A stretch of 64,000 nt of DNA from an uncultured Clostridia bacterium. GTDB taxonomy: Bacteria; Bacillota; Clostridia; Oscillospirales; Ruminococcaceae. The translations under genes were made by a program, and so were the position numbers. Shown here piece by piece: positions 17,539 through 25,733 of the stretch (positions within the stretch are counted from its first letter, which is position 1; each line of letters begins with the position of its first letter). The notes beneath the pieces were generated by a model. That model worked only from the letters and a program-made list of their open reading frames with translations. It did not search any database and was not told where the DNA came from. The DNA lies in contig CANQLI010000001.1 of NCBI GenBank assembly GCA_947624675.1, positions 62,001-126,000 on the forward strand, read 5' to 3'.

Positions 17539-19248
17539 ATGAAGACAAAAGCGATAAGCCTTGCAACGGTACTTTGTATTCTGTTTACCCTAATGCTCAG
17601 CGTAAATGCTTTAGCTCAGGATACAGCGCCAAAAAGTTCGGGTGACAACGGCATAATGCGAGAAGGTTTTACTGCAAACGATGCGGCAAAAGAAATGGGC
17701 GTCGGGCTTAACCTTGGAAACACTATGGAGGCGTACTGGCTTGCCACTTCTAATATTGATTCAGGATCACAAACCATCGGTAAAGATACTCCTGACGACT
17801 ATGAAAGATGCTGGGGTGCTCCCACTACCACTCACGAAATGATCGACGGCATAAAGGCTGCCGGCTTTAATACTGTCAGAATTCCGGTTTTCTGGGGAAA
17901 TATGATGAAAAACGACGGAACATTTACTATTAACAAAGATTATATAGCAAGAGTTAAAGAAATAGTAGATTACTGCCGTGACAACGATTTGTATGTAGTA
18001 ATAAATATGCACCACTACGATGAATTTCTTATCCGTCGTTATACGGCTGATATGAATCTTGACCTTGAGGGATGTTCTAAAACAATTTCGGTTATCTGGA
18101 AACAAATAGCGGAATATTTTAAAGACTATTCCGATTATCTGATTTTTGAAGGCTTTAACGAATATCTGGGCGGAGGTCCTCTTAAAGATAAAACTAATCC
18201 TGACAATGGAACTATCGACCTACCAAGGGATACCGCTTATGAGTGGACAAACACTTTAAATCAAACCTTTGTGAACGCTGTCAGATCAACAGGTTCAAAC
18301 AATTCAAATCGAATCCTTATAGTTTCAGGATACTGGACAAACATCGACAACACGACCTCATCAAGTTTTAAAATACCAACCGATACTGTTGAAAACAAGC
18401 TTATGGTATCAGTTCACTATGTTGACAATGCGATGTACTGGAATAAAAAAATAGGCGGAAGTGACTGGAAAGATTATATTGACGATCAGATAACCAAGCT
18501 TAACAACGCTTTCACATCAAAAAATATACCTGTATTTCTTGGTGAAACTACATCAATATATCCGGACAGCAACTTTGACACAAACGCTGAGATCACATCA
18601 TCATCCGAATGTCTTGAATATGTTCTTAGTAAGCTGACAGAGAACGGATTTGTACCGGTTTTATGGGATACGCCAAACGATTTTTATGATAGGAACAACT
18701 GCAAGATAAAGAGTACCAGTAATGCAGAGGTTATAAAGACTATATCTGAAAGCTTAAAAAGCAATGAAGAACCTACCGAAATGCCTTCAGAGGAAGAACC
18801 GACAGAATCAGTAAGTGTTTCCGGTACTGTATCGGTTACCGGAGCTGACTCAGCTACGCCAATTGATATTGAAGTTACTGCAAATGGAGAAAGCGTTTAC
18901 AGCGGAACATCCAATGACGGACAATATTCATTTTCGTTGTCCGATTACGAAAGCTATACGATCACATTCAGTGCAAAGAACTGCGTGCCGAGGAGTTATG
19001 AAATCAACAAAGACGCGACATCGACAAATCTTGATGCAGAGCTTAAGCTTTACGGAGATCTAAACGGCGATGGAAAACTTACAACCGTTGACACAGGAAT
19101 CGCCAACGCTAATACTAAAAAAATAAATGTTCTTGACGACTATGACACCGCCGTTGCAGACGTCTCCGGTGATGGAAAAGTTACCACAGTTGATACCGGA
19201 ATAATAAATGCCTGCTCACAGGGTGTAAGATCGATATGGGATAATTAA
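17539..19248 (+). CDS. Secreted GH5 endoglucanase with CnaB-like domain and dockerin
   Basis: 569 aa. Signal peptide to about residue 26 (cut after VNALA). The GH5 catalytic domain (about 45-410) opens with GVGLNLGNTMEAY and has the acid/base Glu208 in FEGFNEYLGG and the nucleophile Glu336 in VFLGETTSIYP. An acidic Pro/Thr linker (PTEMPSEEEPTES) leads to a CnaB/carboxypeptidase-regulatory-like beta domain (about 435-500). A dockerin follows with loops GDLNGDGKLTTVDTG and DVSGDGKVTTVDTG. It should cleave internal beta-1,4-glucan or xyloglucan-type bonds while bound to a cellulosome. GGAGG lies 8 bases before the ATG; an upstream in-frame TTG is rejected. It shares a nearly identical DNA patch with the GH5 at 32130. 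Confidence 0.94.
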   Translation: MKTKAISLATVLCILFTLMLSVNALAQDTAPKSSGDNGIMREGFTANDAAKEMGVGLNLGNTMEAYWLATSNIDSGSQTIGKDTPDDYERCWGAPTTTHEMIDGIKAAGFNTVRIPVFWGNMMKNDGTFTINKDYIARVKEIVDYCRDNDLYVVINMHHYDEFLIRRYTADMNLDLEGCSKTISVIWKQIAEYFKDYSDYLIFEGFNEYLGGGPLKDKTNPDNGTIDLPRDTAYEWTNTLNQTFVNAVRSTGSNNSNRILIVSGYWTNIDNTTSSSFKIPTDTVENKLMVSVHYVDNAMYWNKKIGGSDWKDYIDDQITKLNNAFTSKNIPVFLGETTSIYPDSNFDTNAEITSSSECLEYVLSKLTENGFVPVLWDTPNDFYDRNNCKIKSTSNAEVIKTISESLKSNEEPTEMPSEEEPTESVSVSGTVSVTGADSATPIDIEVTANGESVYSGTSNDGQYSFSLSDYESYTITFSAKNCVPRSYEINKDATSTNLDAELKLYGDLNGDGKLTTVDTGIANANTKKINVLDDYDTAVADVSGDGKVTTVDTGIINACSQGVRSIWDN

Positions 19249-19283
19249 AAAGATCAAAGTTTTATAAAACCACATAAATGCAA

Positions 19284-19322
19284 ACAACCGCAGAGAAAAA
19301 ATCATTTCTCTGCGGTTTATTA
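19284..19322. terminator. Bidirectional terminator between GH5-dockerin and spoIIID
   Basis: AACCGCAGAGAAA (19286-19298) and TTTCTCTGCGGTT (19305-19317) form a perfect 13-bp stem that can serve both converging genes. Confidence 0.85.
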
Positions 19323-19329
19323 TGTATGT

Positions 19330-19593
19330 TTAGTTGTTGACAGTAGATTTTTGTGCATATTTAAGCTTTGTTGCCTGACCGCCCCTTATGTGGCGCTCGC
19401 TTTTATTGATCTGTAAAATTTCCTTTACTTGCTGATATAAAGACGGGTTCACCTTTCTAAGCTTTACAGAAACATCTTTATGTACGGTACTTTTACTTAT
19501 TCCGAATTCCTTGGCACAGGCACGAACTGTTGCCTTATGTTCGACAATATATTCGCCAAGCAGTACACATCTGGTGTCATCTGACAAATTCAT
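19330..19593 (-). CDS. spoIIID: Stage III sporulation transcriptional regulator SpoIIID
   Basis: 87-aa DNA-binding regulator of the mother-cell programme. The helix-turn-helix is visible in YIVEHKATVRACAKEFGISKSTVHKDV, and the basic C-terminal HIRGGQATKLKYAQK matches the second DNA-contacting helix. Its presence is strong evidence for an endospore-former. It stands alone, upstream of and divergent from murA, as in several clostridia. Confidence 0.97.
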   Translation of the reverse strand: MNLSDDTRCVLLGEYIVEHKATVRACAKEFGISKSTVHKDVSVKLRKVNPSLYQQVKEILQINKSERHIRGGQATKLKYAQKSTVNN

Positions 19594-19626
19594 ATGTAAC
19601 GCACTCTCCCCTTGTTCTTTTTGTAA

Positions 19627-19648
19627 AGTATATGCGTATTTAAAAGTA
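19627..19648 (-). promoter_or_regulatory. Possible sigma-E type -10 region of spoIIID
   Basis: On the minus strand CATATACT (19634-19627) resembles the sigma-E -10 (CATACACT), about 35 bases before the start codon. The -35 is not clear. Known sigma-E control of spoIIID in Bacillus is the main reason for the call. Confidence 0.35.
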
Positions 19649-19931
19649 TGTAGAACATTTACATTTGACCTTGTTTTAAAATTAAATTAAATTATTTTTG
19701 TGTGTACATCGGTAAAAATTACAAATAAATCTGCTAATTTTGCAAAAAACCTTGATTTTTAAAGCGTTGTGTGATAAAATATAATGTGTAAAATAAAAAT
19801 AAAAGCACAACATATTGTTGTAAACCCCTATAAATCTCGTTTTTTCGGAATAACTTGTAAGACAAGCATATAAAAATAAAGCGGTCTTTTAAATCATTTT
19901 CTATTTAAAATGTAGAAAATTTCCTTGATAA

Positions 19932-19960
19932 TTGATTTTATCTTGTAAACGAGGTATAAT
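19932..19960 (+). promoter_or_regulatory. Sigma-A promoter of murA
   Basis: TTGATT (19932-19937), 17 bases, TATAAT (19955-19960). It overlaps the start of the longest possible murA frame, showing that the 55 upstream codons are leader, not protein. The 19649-19931 stretch is AT-rich and otherwise unassigned. Confidence 0.8.
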
Positions 19961-20000
19961 AGTACTGTTAAATTCTGCTTTAACTTATCTCATAACAGCT

Positions 20001-20038
20001 ACTTGCGCTTGCTTAAAACTTGCAAGCAGTATTTTTTT
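20001..20038 (+). promoter_or_regulatory. Terminator-like hairpin in the murA leader (possible attenuator)
   Basis: GCTTGC (20007-20012) pairs with GCAAGC (20022-20027). Outer ACT/AGT pairs extend it across a 3-base bulge, and a run of seven T follows at 20032-20038. It lies between promoter and start codon, so transcription would have to pass it to make MurA. Confidence 0.5.
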
Positions 20039-20096
20039 GTTTAATGTAAAAGTTTTAGAGAGAAAAGACAACAAAATGAAAATAAGGGGCATAATA

Positions 20097-21389
20097 ATGG
20101 ATAAGTATATTATCAATGGGGGAAAACCATTAAAAGGCGAGGTAGTTATAAGCGGTGCTAAAAATGCCGCAGTAGCAATCGTTGCCGCAACCATTTTATG
20201 TGATGAGCCTTGCGTTTTAGAAAATGTACCCGAAATAAGTGATATTTCAATATGTCTTAAGATTTTACGCGAAATGGGTGCAACAGTACAGGTCACTGGC
20301 AAAAATACAGTTTATTTTGATACAACAGGAATACAAAATCCTGTCGTTCCATATGATCTTGCAAGGAGTATGAGAGCGTCAAGCTATTTTCTCGGAACAC
20401 TTCTCGGAAGATTTCACGAGGCATATGTTCCTATGCCGGGCGGATGTGATTTAGGTGACAGACCTATAGATCAGCATCTGAAAGCATTCAAATCTCTCGG
20501 TGCGTCGGACGATATGCACGCAGGAGTAGTTCATGTTCACTGTGATGAGCTTTACGGTGGTCAAATCTACTTTGACTTTATAACTGTTGGCGCAACAATA
20601 AACGCTATTTTTGCAGGAGTTAAAGCAAAAGGTCTTACAGTAATTGAAAACGCCGCAAAAGAACCTCATATAGTTGATCTTGCAAACTTTTTAAACTCAA
20701 TGGGGGCAGATATAAGAGGCGCAGGAACCGATGTTATTAAAATCCGCGGAGTAAACAAATTAAAGGGAATAACATATGCTGTTATCCCTGACCAGATAGA
20801 AGCAGGAACTTATATGGTTATGGCTGCGGCGACAAGAGGAGATGTCCTGGTAAAAAATGTTATACCAAAGCATCTTGAGTCAATAACCGCAAAGCTTCGT
20901 AAAATAGGTGTCACCGTAGATGAATTTGACGAAAGCGTCAGGGTTCGCGTTGAACCTAATGTGAGGTTTACGAAAACAAGTGTTAAGACTATGCCTCATC
21001 CGGGCTTTCCTACCGATATGCAGCCACAACTTTCAACCCTTTTAACACTTGCAGACGGTACAAGCATCGTTACAGATGATATTTTTGAAAATCGTTTCAG
21101 ATATGTAGCTGAGCTCAGGAGAATGGGTGCAGATATTTCGGTGGACGGCAAGGTCGCTATAATTCAGGGCGTAGGAAAACTGATTGGAGCACCGGTCAGG
21201 GCAACCGACTTAAGAGCCGGCGCTGCAATGGTAATTGCAGGTCTTGCGGCTGAAGGTCAAACTATAATCGACGACATATTCCATATTGAAAGAGGATATG
21301 AAAATATTGATTTGAAAGTACAGGCTCTTGGCGGAGATATGGTGAAACGATATTTTCCGGATCTAAACGCTCAGGCAATTTCAGGTTGA
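20097..21389 (+). CDS. murA: UDP-N-acetylglucosamine 1-carboxyvinyltransferase
   Basis: First committed enzyme of peptidoglycan synthesis; it transfers enolpyruvate from PEP to UDP-GlcNAc. From the start at 20097 the 430-aa protein opens in the family manner (MDKYIINGGKPLKGEVVISG) with Lys22-Asn23. It carries the catalytic Cys117 in MPGGCDLGDRPID, so it has the fosfomycin-sensitive form of the active site, and RAGAAMVIAGLAAEG near the end. An ATG at 20076 is an alternative but lacks a good RBS. Confidence 0.95.
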   Translation: MDKYIINGGKPLKGEVVISGAKNAAVAIVAATILCDEPCVLENVPEISDISICLKILREMGATVQVTGKNTVYFDTTGIQNPVVPYDLARSMRASSYFLGTLLGRFHEAYVPMPGGCDLGDRPIDQHLKAFKSLGASDDMHAGVVHVHCDELYGGQIYFDFITVGATINAIFAGVKAKGLTVIENAAKEPHIVDLANFLNSMGADIRGAGTDVIKIRGVNKLKGITYAVIPDQIEAGTYMVMAAATRGDVLVKNVIPKHLESITAKLRKIGVTVDEFDESVRVRVEPNVRFTKTSVKTMPHPGFPTDMQPQLSTLLTLADGTSIVTDDIFENRFRYVAELRRMGADISVDGKVAIIQGVGKLIGAPVRATDLRAGAAMVIAGLAAEGQTIIDDIFHIERGYENIDLKVQALGGDMVKRYFPDLNAQAISG

Positions 21390-21448
21390 TTTTACGGCGG
21401 AGACAGATAAGTCCTCCGCCTTTTTAATATCAGGAAAAGAGTGATAGA

Positions 21449-22234
21449 ATGTCAAAAATATATCCGCTGTACTCCTCAAGCTCCGGAAACTCGACCTTTA
21501 TCGGAGACGAAAATGGAGGAGTCTTAATAGATGCCGGTGTGAGCACAAAAAAAATTGTAACCGCGTTAAGCTCTAATGGCATCTCCCCAGAAAAGATCGA
21601 GGGAATTTTAATAACACATGAACACTCCGACCACATTAAAGGTCTTTTAAATTTTACTAAGAAATATCACACCCCCGTGTATATGGGAATCGAAACAGCA
21701 AAATTTCTGACTAGCGGAGACCTTATTTCACCCTTAAGCACTATAAATGTGTTTGACAATGTTGAAAGCTTTTGCGTCGGCGATTATGAGATACATCCGT
21801 TTAAAACACCGCACGACTCAAGAGAAAGCTTTGGTTTTAAAATAAAAAATCCCGAAGGAAAGGTCGCGGTGACCTGCACTGATTTAGGTCACATTACCAA
21901 AGAAATACATAAAAACCTTCTTAGCGCATCTGTTTGTCTTATTGAAGCAAATTACGATAACAAAATGCTTGAAAACGGAAGATACCCTTATATGTTAAAG
22001 CAGAGAATACGCTCAGACAATGGTCATCTTTCAAATTCCGACTCTGCTGCTGAAATAGAGATACTTATAAGAAACGGTACTCAAAAAATAATCCTCGGAC
22101 ATCTGAGCCGGGAAAACAACACTCCATATGTCGCAAGACAAGCAGTTGTATCACAGCTCTGTGAGATAAGCACAGATGAGTATGAGCTTTTTGTGGCACC
22201 TGCCGACGAACCAGGAGAGGCGGTCAAAATATGA
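21449..22234 (+). CDS. Metallo-beta-lactamase fold hydrolase, YycJ/WalJ-like
   Basis: 261 aa. The zinc motif THEHSDHIKG (HxHxDH) is near residue 54, a further metal-ligand region is at VTCTDLGH, and the opening YPLYSSSSGNSTFI is typical of the YycJ (WalJ) group, considered a 5'-3' DNA exonuclease or regulator of cell-wall/DNA metabolism. Its last four bases overlap the ATG of rlmH (ATGA); the yycJ-rlmH pairing is also seen in Bacillus and Staphylococcus, which supports both. Confidence 0.9.
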   Translation: MSKIYPLYSSSSGNSTFIGDENGGVLIDAGVSTKKIVTALSSNGISPEKIEGILITHEHSDHIKGLLNFTKKYHTPVYMGIETAKFLTSGDLISPLSTINVFDNVESFCVGDYEIHPFKTPHDSRESFGFKIKNPEGKVAVTCTDLGHITKEIHKNLLSASVCLIEANYDNKMLENGRYPYMLKQRIRSDNGHLSNSDSAAEIEILIRNGTQKIILGHLSRENNTPYVARQAVVSQLCEISTDEYELFVAPADEPGEAVKI

Positions 22235-22713
22235 CACAGGTAAACATTATTTGTGTCGGAAAACTTAAAGAAAAGTATCTTAAGGATGCCTGTGCTGAAT
22301 ATGAAAAGCGGCTTGGAGCTTTTTGCAAAATAAATGTTGTAGAGGTATCAGAATTCAGGGTTTGCGATGATCCTACCGAAAATGAAATAAAGCTTGCGCT
22401 TGAAAATGAAGGCAATCGCATATTATCTTTTATAAAGTCCCGAAGCTACACCTTTTCAATGTGCATAGAAGGAAAAGATATGACTTCTTTAAGCCTTGCA
22501 GAGAAGCTCAAAGAATTATCATTAAACGGAATATCCGTTATAAACTTTGTTATAGGATCATCTTATGGACTTTCTCAAACCGTTAAGGAAAAGTCCGACT
22601 ATAAGCTTTCAATGTCTAAAATGACATTTCCGCATCAACTTGCGAGAGTTATGCTCTTAGAACAGATATACCGTGCTTACACTATAATCAACAATAAAAA
22701 ATACCATAAATAA
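22231..22713 (+). CDS. rlmH: 23S rRNA (pseudouridine1915-N3)-methyltransferase
   Basis: 160-aa SPOUT methyltransferase that modifies helix 69 of 23S rRNA. The N-terminus INIICVGKLKEKYLKDA-type pattern, FVIGSSYGLS for the SAM-binding knot and the terminal FPHQLARVMLLEQIYRAYTI with KYHK are diagnostic. Start overlaps the preceding stop (ATGA), so translation is coupled. Confidence 0.96.
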   Translation: MTQVNIICVGKLKEKYLKDACAEYEKRLGAFCKINVVEVSEFRVCDDPTENEIKLALENEGNRILSFIKSRSYTFSMCIEGKDMTSLSLAEKLKELSLNGISVINFVIGSSYGLSQTVKEKSDYKLSMSKMTFPHQLARVMLLEQIYRAYTIINNKKYHK

Positions 22714-22752
22714 AGCGCAGCTTAAAAAGAATTTAAGCTGCGCTTTATTTAT
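22712..22752. terminator. Strong bidirectional terminator
   Basis: A perfect 15-bp stem, AAAGCGCAGCTTAAA (22712-22726) with TTTAAGCTGCGCTTT (22732-22746), with T-rich tails both ways between convergent genes. Confidence 0.92.
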
Positions 22753-22765
22753 TTAAGATTTACTA

Positions 22766-24139
22766 TTACTTCTTTTGATTATATTTGTCAGCGATTTCTT
22801 CCAGCTTTTCAGGTGTATACTTATCGATAGCACTTTCGTTCTTATCAAGCTTCATATCATCTGCCAAATCGTCAAGTGTCTTGTTATACTCTTCGGTCTT
22901 CATTGTTTGGATTATCGATTTGTGGTTACTTCCGCCGCTAAGATAGTCCTCTCTGTCACCGGCATCAAGCCGTACGATGATGTAATAGTTGCTGTCATCA
23001 GACTCTAAAACAGGCTTTCCTGTCTCAAGCTCGTGAATTTTCTTCTGAATGTCGCTTGCGCTGTCCTTGTCATACTGAGTCAAAACCTCATTTGTATCAA
23101 AACCGCTGTATATCTTTGTATCTCCGGAGATTGGCTTATCAAAATCAAACTCAGTCGTACTTGTAGAATCCGAATACCATCCTTTGAATGTATAATAAGG
23201 CTTTGTAGGATCTGTGTCAGGCTTTTTGACCTTATCTCCACCCTTAACAGTCTGCGGTGGGTAATCTGAATCCTCGGTGTAATCCTTTCCGTCAGAGTCA
23301 ACAAATGTAACCGTGTACTCAGCCGAAGTATCTATCTCTTCCTTCTCGCTTGTAGCCTCAGTGGCTTCTTCAGTAACTTCCTGAGTTGTTTCCTCTGTGG
23401 CCTCCTCAGTGTCCGCTTCGTACTGTTCTATAACATCGTCAAAGCTGTCTGCTCCTGTTTTTTCGGCAAGTGCAAGATACTTGTCTGCCTGCTCCTTAGC
23501 TTTTGTCTCTGCCTCTTTCTTTTCATCATCAGTTGCTTCATCGCCCTCGGTGGAGGTCGGAACTCTTGAAATAGTTATCATCTTATATCTGAGGTAGTTA
23601 TCCTTCATATAAGTTTTGATATCATCGTCAGATACCGCTTTTGTTCCGCCCTCATCATAGAAGTGATCGAACAAAAGCTCCTTTTGCTTTTCATATGTGA
23701 AAACTGTCCGCACAGAATCCTCAGATATGCCCTGAAGCTCAAGATAGTCTTTTCCGTACTGATCCACAGTTGAGGAAACATTGTCCTCTATCTCTGCTTT
23801 GTCATCATCAGAAAGCTTTAGTCCCTCATCAGCAAAAAGCTTATCTGCCGCAACTCCCCTTACAGTCTGCTCAAGAGCATATTCCTTAAAGTGCTGAGAA
23901 TAGGTCTTACCATCAGAATACTCTCTCTTGAGGAACTCCGTCTCTGTTGTATCAGATGACTGAAAATACTGAGCGTAATAGCTCTGAAGAGAATACTCAT
24001 TAAGCATATAGTCTATATATACACCTGCATTTATTCCCTTTCCGTCGACTGTCATAATCTTTGACATATCAGCGCAGCCCGCAAACCCCACTGCCATTGC
24101 TGCGGCACAAGATGCTGCCACAATTCTTTTCCTTAACAT
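22766..24139 (-). CDS. PrsA/SurA-like foldase lipoprotein with an InlB-type beta-grasp insert
   Basis: 457 aa. Lipoprotein signal with the lipobox GFAGC (about residues 18-22). The start of the mature chain (MTVDGKGINAGVYIDYMLNE) and the helical region up to about 190 resemble SurA-N/PrsA-type chaperones. Between about 250 and 345 there is a Glu/Thr-rich stretch (EATEETTQEVTEEATEAT) and a domain with TFVDSDGKDY, KKPDTDPTKPYYTFKGWYSD and FDKPISGDTKIYSGF, the pattern of InlB B-repeat/Listeria-Bacteroides repeats. A C-terminal helical tail follows. An intact parvulin PPIase domain was not recognised. It probably acts on exported proteins at the membrane; the insert may contact wall polymers. Confidence 0.75.
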   Translation of the reverse strand: MLRKRIVAASCAAAMAVGFAGCADMSKIMTVDGKGINAGVYIDYMLNEYSLQSYYAQYFQSSDTTETEFLKREYSDGKTYSQHFKEYALEQTVRGVAADKLFADEGLKLSDDDKAEIEDNVSSTVDQYGKDYLELQGISEDSVRTVFTYEKQKELLFDHFYDEGGTKAVSDDDIKTYMKDNYLRYKMITISRVPTSTEGDEATDDEKKEAETKAKEQADKYLALAEKTGADSFDDVIEQYEADTEEATEETTQEVTEEATEATSEKEEIDTSAEYTVTFVDSDGKDYTEDSDYPPQTVKGGDKVKKPDTDPTKPYYTFKGWYSDSTSTTEFDFDKPISGDTKIYSGFDTNEVLTQYDKDSASDIQKKIHELETGKPVLESDDSNYYIIVRLDAGDREDYLSGGSNHKSIIQTMKTEEYNKTLDDLADDMKLDKNESAIDKYTPEKLEEIADKYNQKK

Positions 24140-24172
24140 TAAACTGCCTCCCTGTGTTTAATAATCTTAAAT

Positions 24173-24201
24173 ATTATACTATATTTATACAAAAATGTCA
24201 A
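24173..24201 (-). promoter_or_regulatory. Near-consensus promoter of the foldase-like lipoprotein gene
   Basis: Minus strand TTGACA (24201-24196), 17 bases, TATAAT (24178-24173). Confidence 0.88.
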
Positions 24202-24222
24202 CACTGACTAACTAAGATATGT

Positions 24223-25608
24223 TTACTGTCTGCTGAGAGCCTCTTTAAGCTTCTGAACGCCCAGATCAGCAAGATAAACAGGAGTTATTTTTACATTTCC
24301 GGATAAAATACTCTTTATCATACTGTCGGATTTATAGGTTTCACATTCACTAGTGACTTTGGTATTGACTTTCTTAGTTGTTGTCACTTTATTTGTATTT
24401 GACTTGCTGGTAGCTGTATTGTTATTCTGAACAGGCACATTCCAAGTAGCCGGTTGTGTCTGCACAGGTTGTGTTTGAACAGGTTGTGTTTGCGCCGGTT
24501 GAGTTTGAACAGGCTTCGGCTGCGCCTGCGTTGACTTTGGCGTAGTTTTCTTAGGTGCTGATGATGTAACATTTTTCGCACCGCTTATCTTTCTGGTCCA
24601 CGATCTTATCAGTTTTCCGCTTTGAGTCAGTTGGCTTTCTCCTGCTTTTATTCTCGAAAGATCTGTTCCCGGCAAAAATGCCGACGCAGTCTCCTCTTTA
24701 TTTGATAAGCTCCAGTTAAAAAATCCTACCTTTCGACTTTGAAGAAGCTTAAGCCAGTTGTCAGTCTCAGCCTTGTTAAAACCTCCGTTACCGGATGCAT
24801 CACAGGTTCCGAACTCCGTAACCAGAACACAAAGACCGTTATCAAGACAATTCACAAGCCTGTCTCGTAACCATTGTGTATGAGTGTTAGCGTAAAAATG
24901 CAATGAATAAGCTATATTTTTATAGCCGGTTATAGGGTTTTGTAGCACCTCGTGAATATCCTGGCTCCAAGTGTTTGAGCCGCATATTATAATTGCGTTA
25001 GGATCATTTTTCCTGATAGCCTTTATTACCTCAATACAGTAAGGCTTTATGTCGGAAGCCCATGAAACCCAATGCGGCTCATTGCATATCTCATATAATA
25101 CATTCGGGCAATCCTTATATTTTGAGGACATTTGTTTAAAAAAGTCAACAGCCTCTGCTTTATGAGTCTGAGGGTTATTATCATTAAGTATGTGCCAGTC
25201 TATTATGACATACATACCAAGCTTTTTTGCAATTTCAACACCCTTGTTTACCCTGTTTATCATTGCGTTTTTATTTTCAGGGCTTGTAGTATATCCGCCG
25301 TATTCTTCGGTATACATAGCAAGACGAAAAGCATTTATTCCCCAGTCATCTCTAAGCGTTCTGATAGTCTGCTCGCTTATCGCCTCAGGATACCATGCGA
25401 TACCATGTGTACTCATTCCTATAAGCTGAAAAGCATTTGAGTTTTTATCAACTATTTTAGAACCCTTGACTGAAAGTCTGCCGTGCGCGGAAACAGCGGT
25501 CGTTGCGGCAGATGCGGTAATTTCTTGAGAGTAAAGCCCGGACATAAATGTCACAAGCATAATAAACGCCATAATAAAAAGCCTAAGTCTAAAAGAAACC
25601 TTAGCCAT
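24223..25608 (-). CDS. Secreted GH5 endoglucanase without dockerin
   Basis: 461 aa. Signal peptide/anchor over residues 1-34 (FIMAFIMLVTFMSGLYSQ). The GH5 domain (about 40-345) is of the Cel5/subfamily-2-like kind, with DWHILND, acid/base Glu177 in YEICNEPHW and nucleophile Glu265 in VLVTEFGTCDASG. A Pro/Gln/Thr repeat linker covers about 350-395 (units of VQTQP), followed by a Thr/Lys/Asn-rich stretch. A short C-terminal segment (SILSGNVKITPVYLADLGVQKL) is neither a dockerin nor a carbohydrate-binding module I recognise. It should cleave cellulose or mixed-linkage glucan. RBS GGAGG precedes the ATG. It is probably free or surface-associated rather than cellulosomal. Confidence 0.92.
   Translation of the reverse strand: MAKVSFRLRLFIMAFIMLVTFMSGLYSQEITASAATTAVSAHGRLSVKGSKIVDKNSNAFQLIGMSTHGIAWYPEAISEQTIRTLRDDWGINAFRLAMYTEEYGGYTTSPENKNAMINRVNKGVEIAKKLGMYVIIDWHILNDNNPQTHKAEAVDFFKQMSSKYKDCPNVLYEICNEPHWVSWASDIKPYCIEVIKAIRKNDPNAIIICGSNTWSQDIHEVLQNPITGYKNIAYSLHFYANTHTQWLRDRLVNCLDNGLCVLVTEFGTCDASGNGGFNKAETDNWLKLLQSRKVGFFNWSLSNKEETASAFLPGTDLSRIKAGESQLTQSGKLIRSWTRKISGAKNVTSSAPKKTTPKSTQAQPKPVQTQPAQTQPVQTQPVQTQPATWNVPVQNNNTATSKSNTNKVTTTKKVNTKVTSECETYKSDSMIKSILSGNVKITPVYLADLGVQKLKEALSRQ
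24440..24545 (-). repeat. Tandem repeat encoding the PVQTQ linker of the GH5
   Basis: Imperfect 15-18 bp units (on + strand AACAGGTTGTGTTTG and variants) encode repeated VQTQP/AQTQP. Such a tract can change length by slippage without frameshift. Confidence 0.7.
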
Positions 25609-25645
25609 TAAAATACCTCCATCATTACAATATTACAACAAATAT

Positions 25646-25674
25646 ATTATACAGAATTAAAATTGACCTGTCAA
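25646..25674 (-). promoter_or_regulatory. Near-consensus promoter of the GH5 at 24223
   Basis: Minus strand TTGACA (25674-25669), 17 bases, TATAAT (25651-25646), 38 bases before the start codon. Confidence 0.88.
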
Positions 25675-25689
25675 CGGTACTTCATCGAA

Positions 25690-25724
25690 ATAAATCCTCC
25701 GCAGCTTTTTGCCGCAGAGGACTT
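25690..25724 (-). terminator. Terminator after the degenerate P-type ATPase gene
   Basis: On the minus strand TCCTCTGCGGC pairs with GCTGCGGAGGA (with wobble pairs) across AAAAA, then TTTATTT. It overlaps the -35 side of the next promoter without covering it. Confidence 0.7.
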
Positions 25725-25733
25725 TCCTATCTG

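Noticed and set aside
19932..20096. N-terminal extension of MurA by 55 codons
   Set aside because: The extension contains the promoter hexamers and a terminator-like hairpin, and MurA proteins start at the MDKYII-type sequence.
24440..24545. Short repeats that might look like a CRISPR array
   Set aside because: They are in-frame codon repeats for a Pro/Gln/Thr linker, without spacers of constant length.
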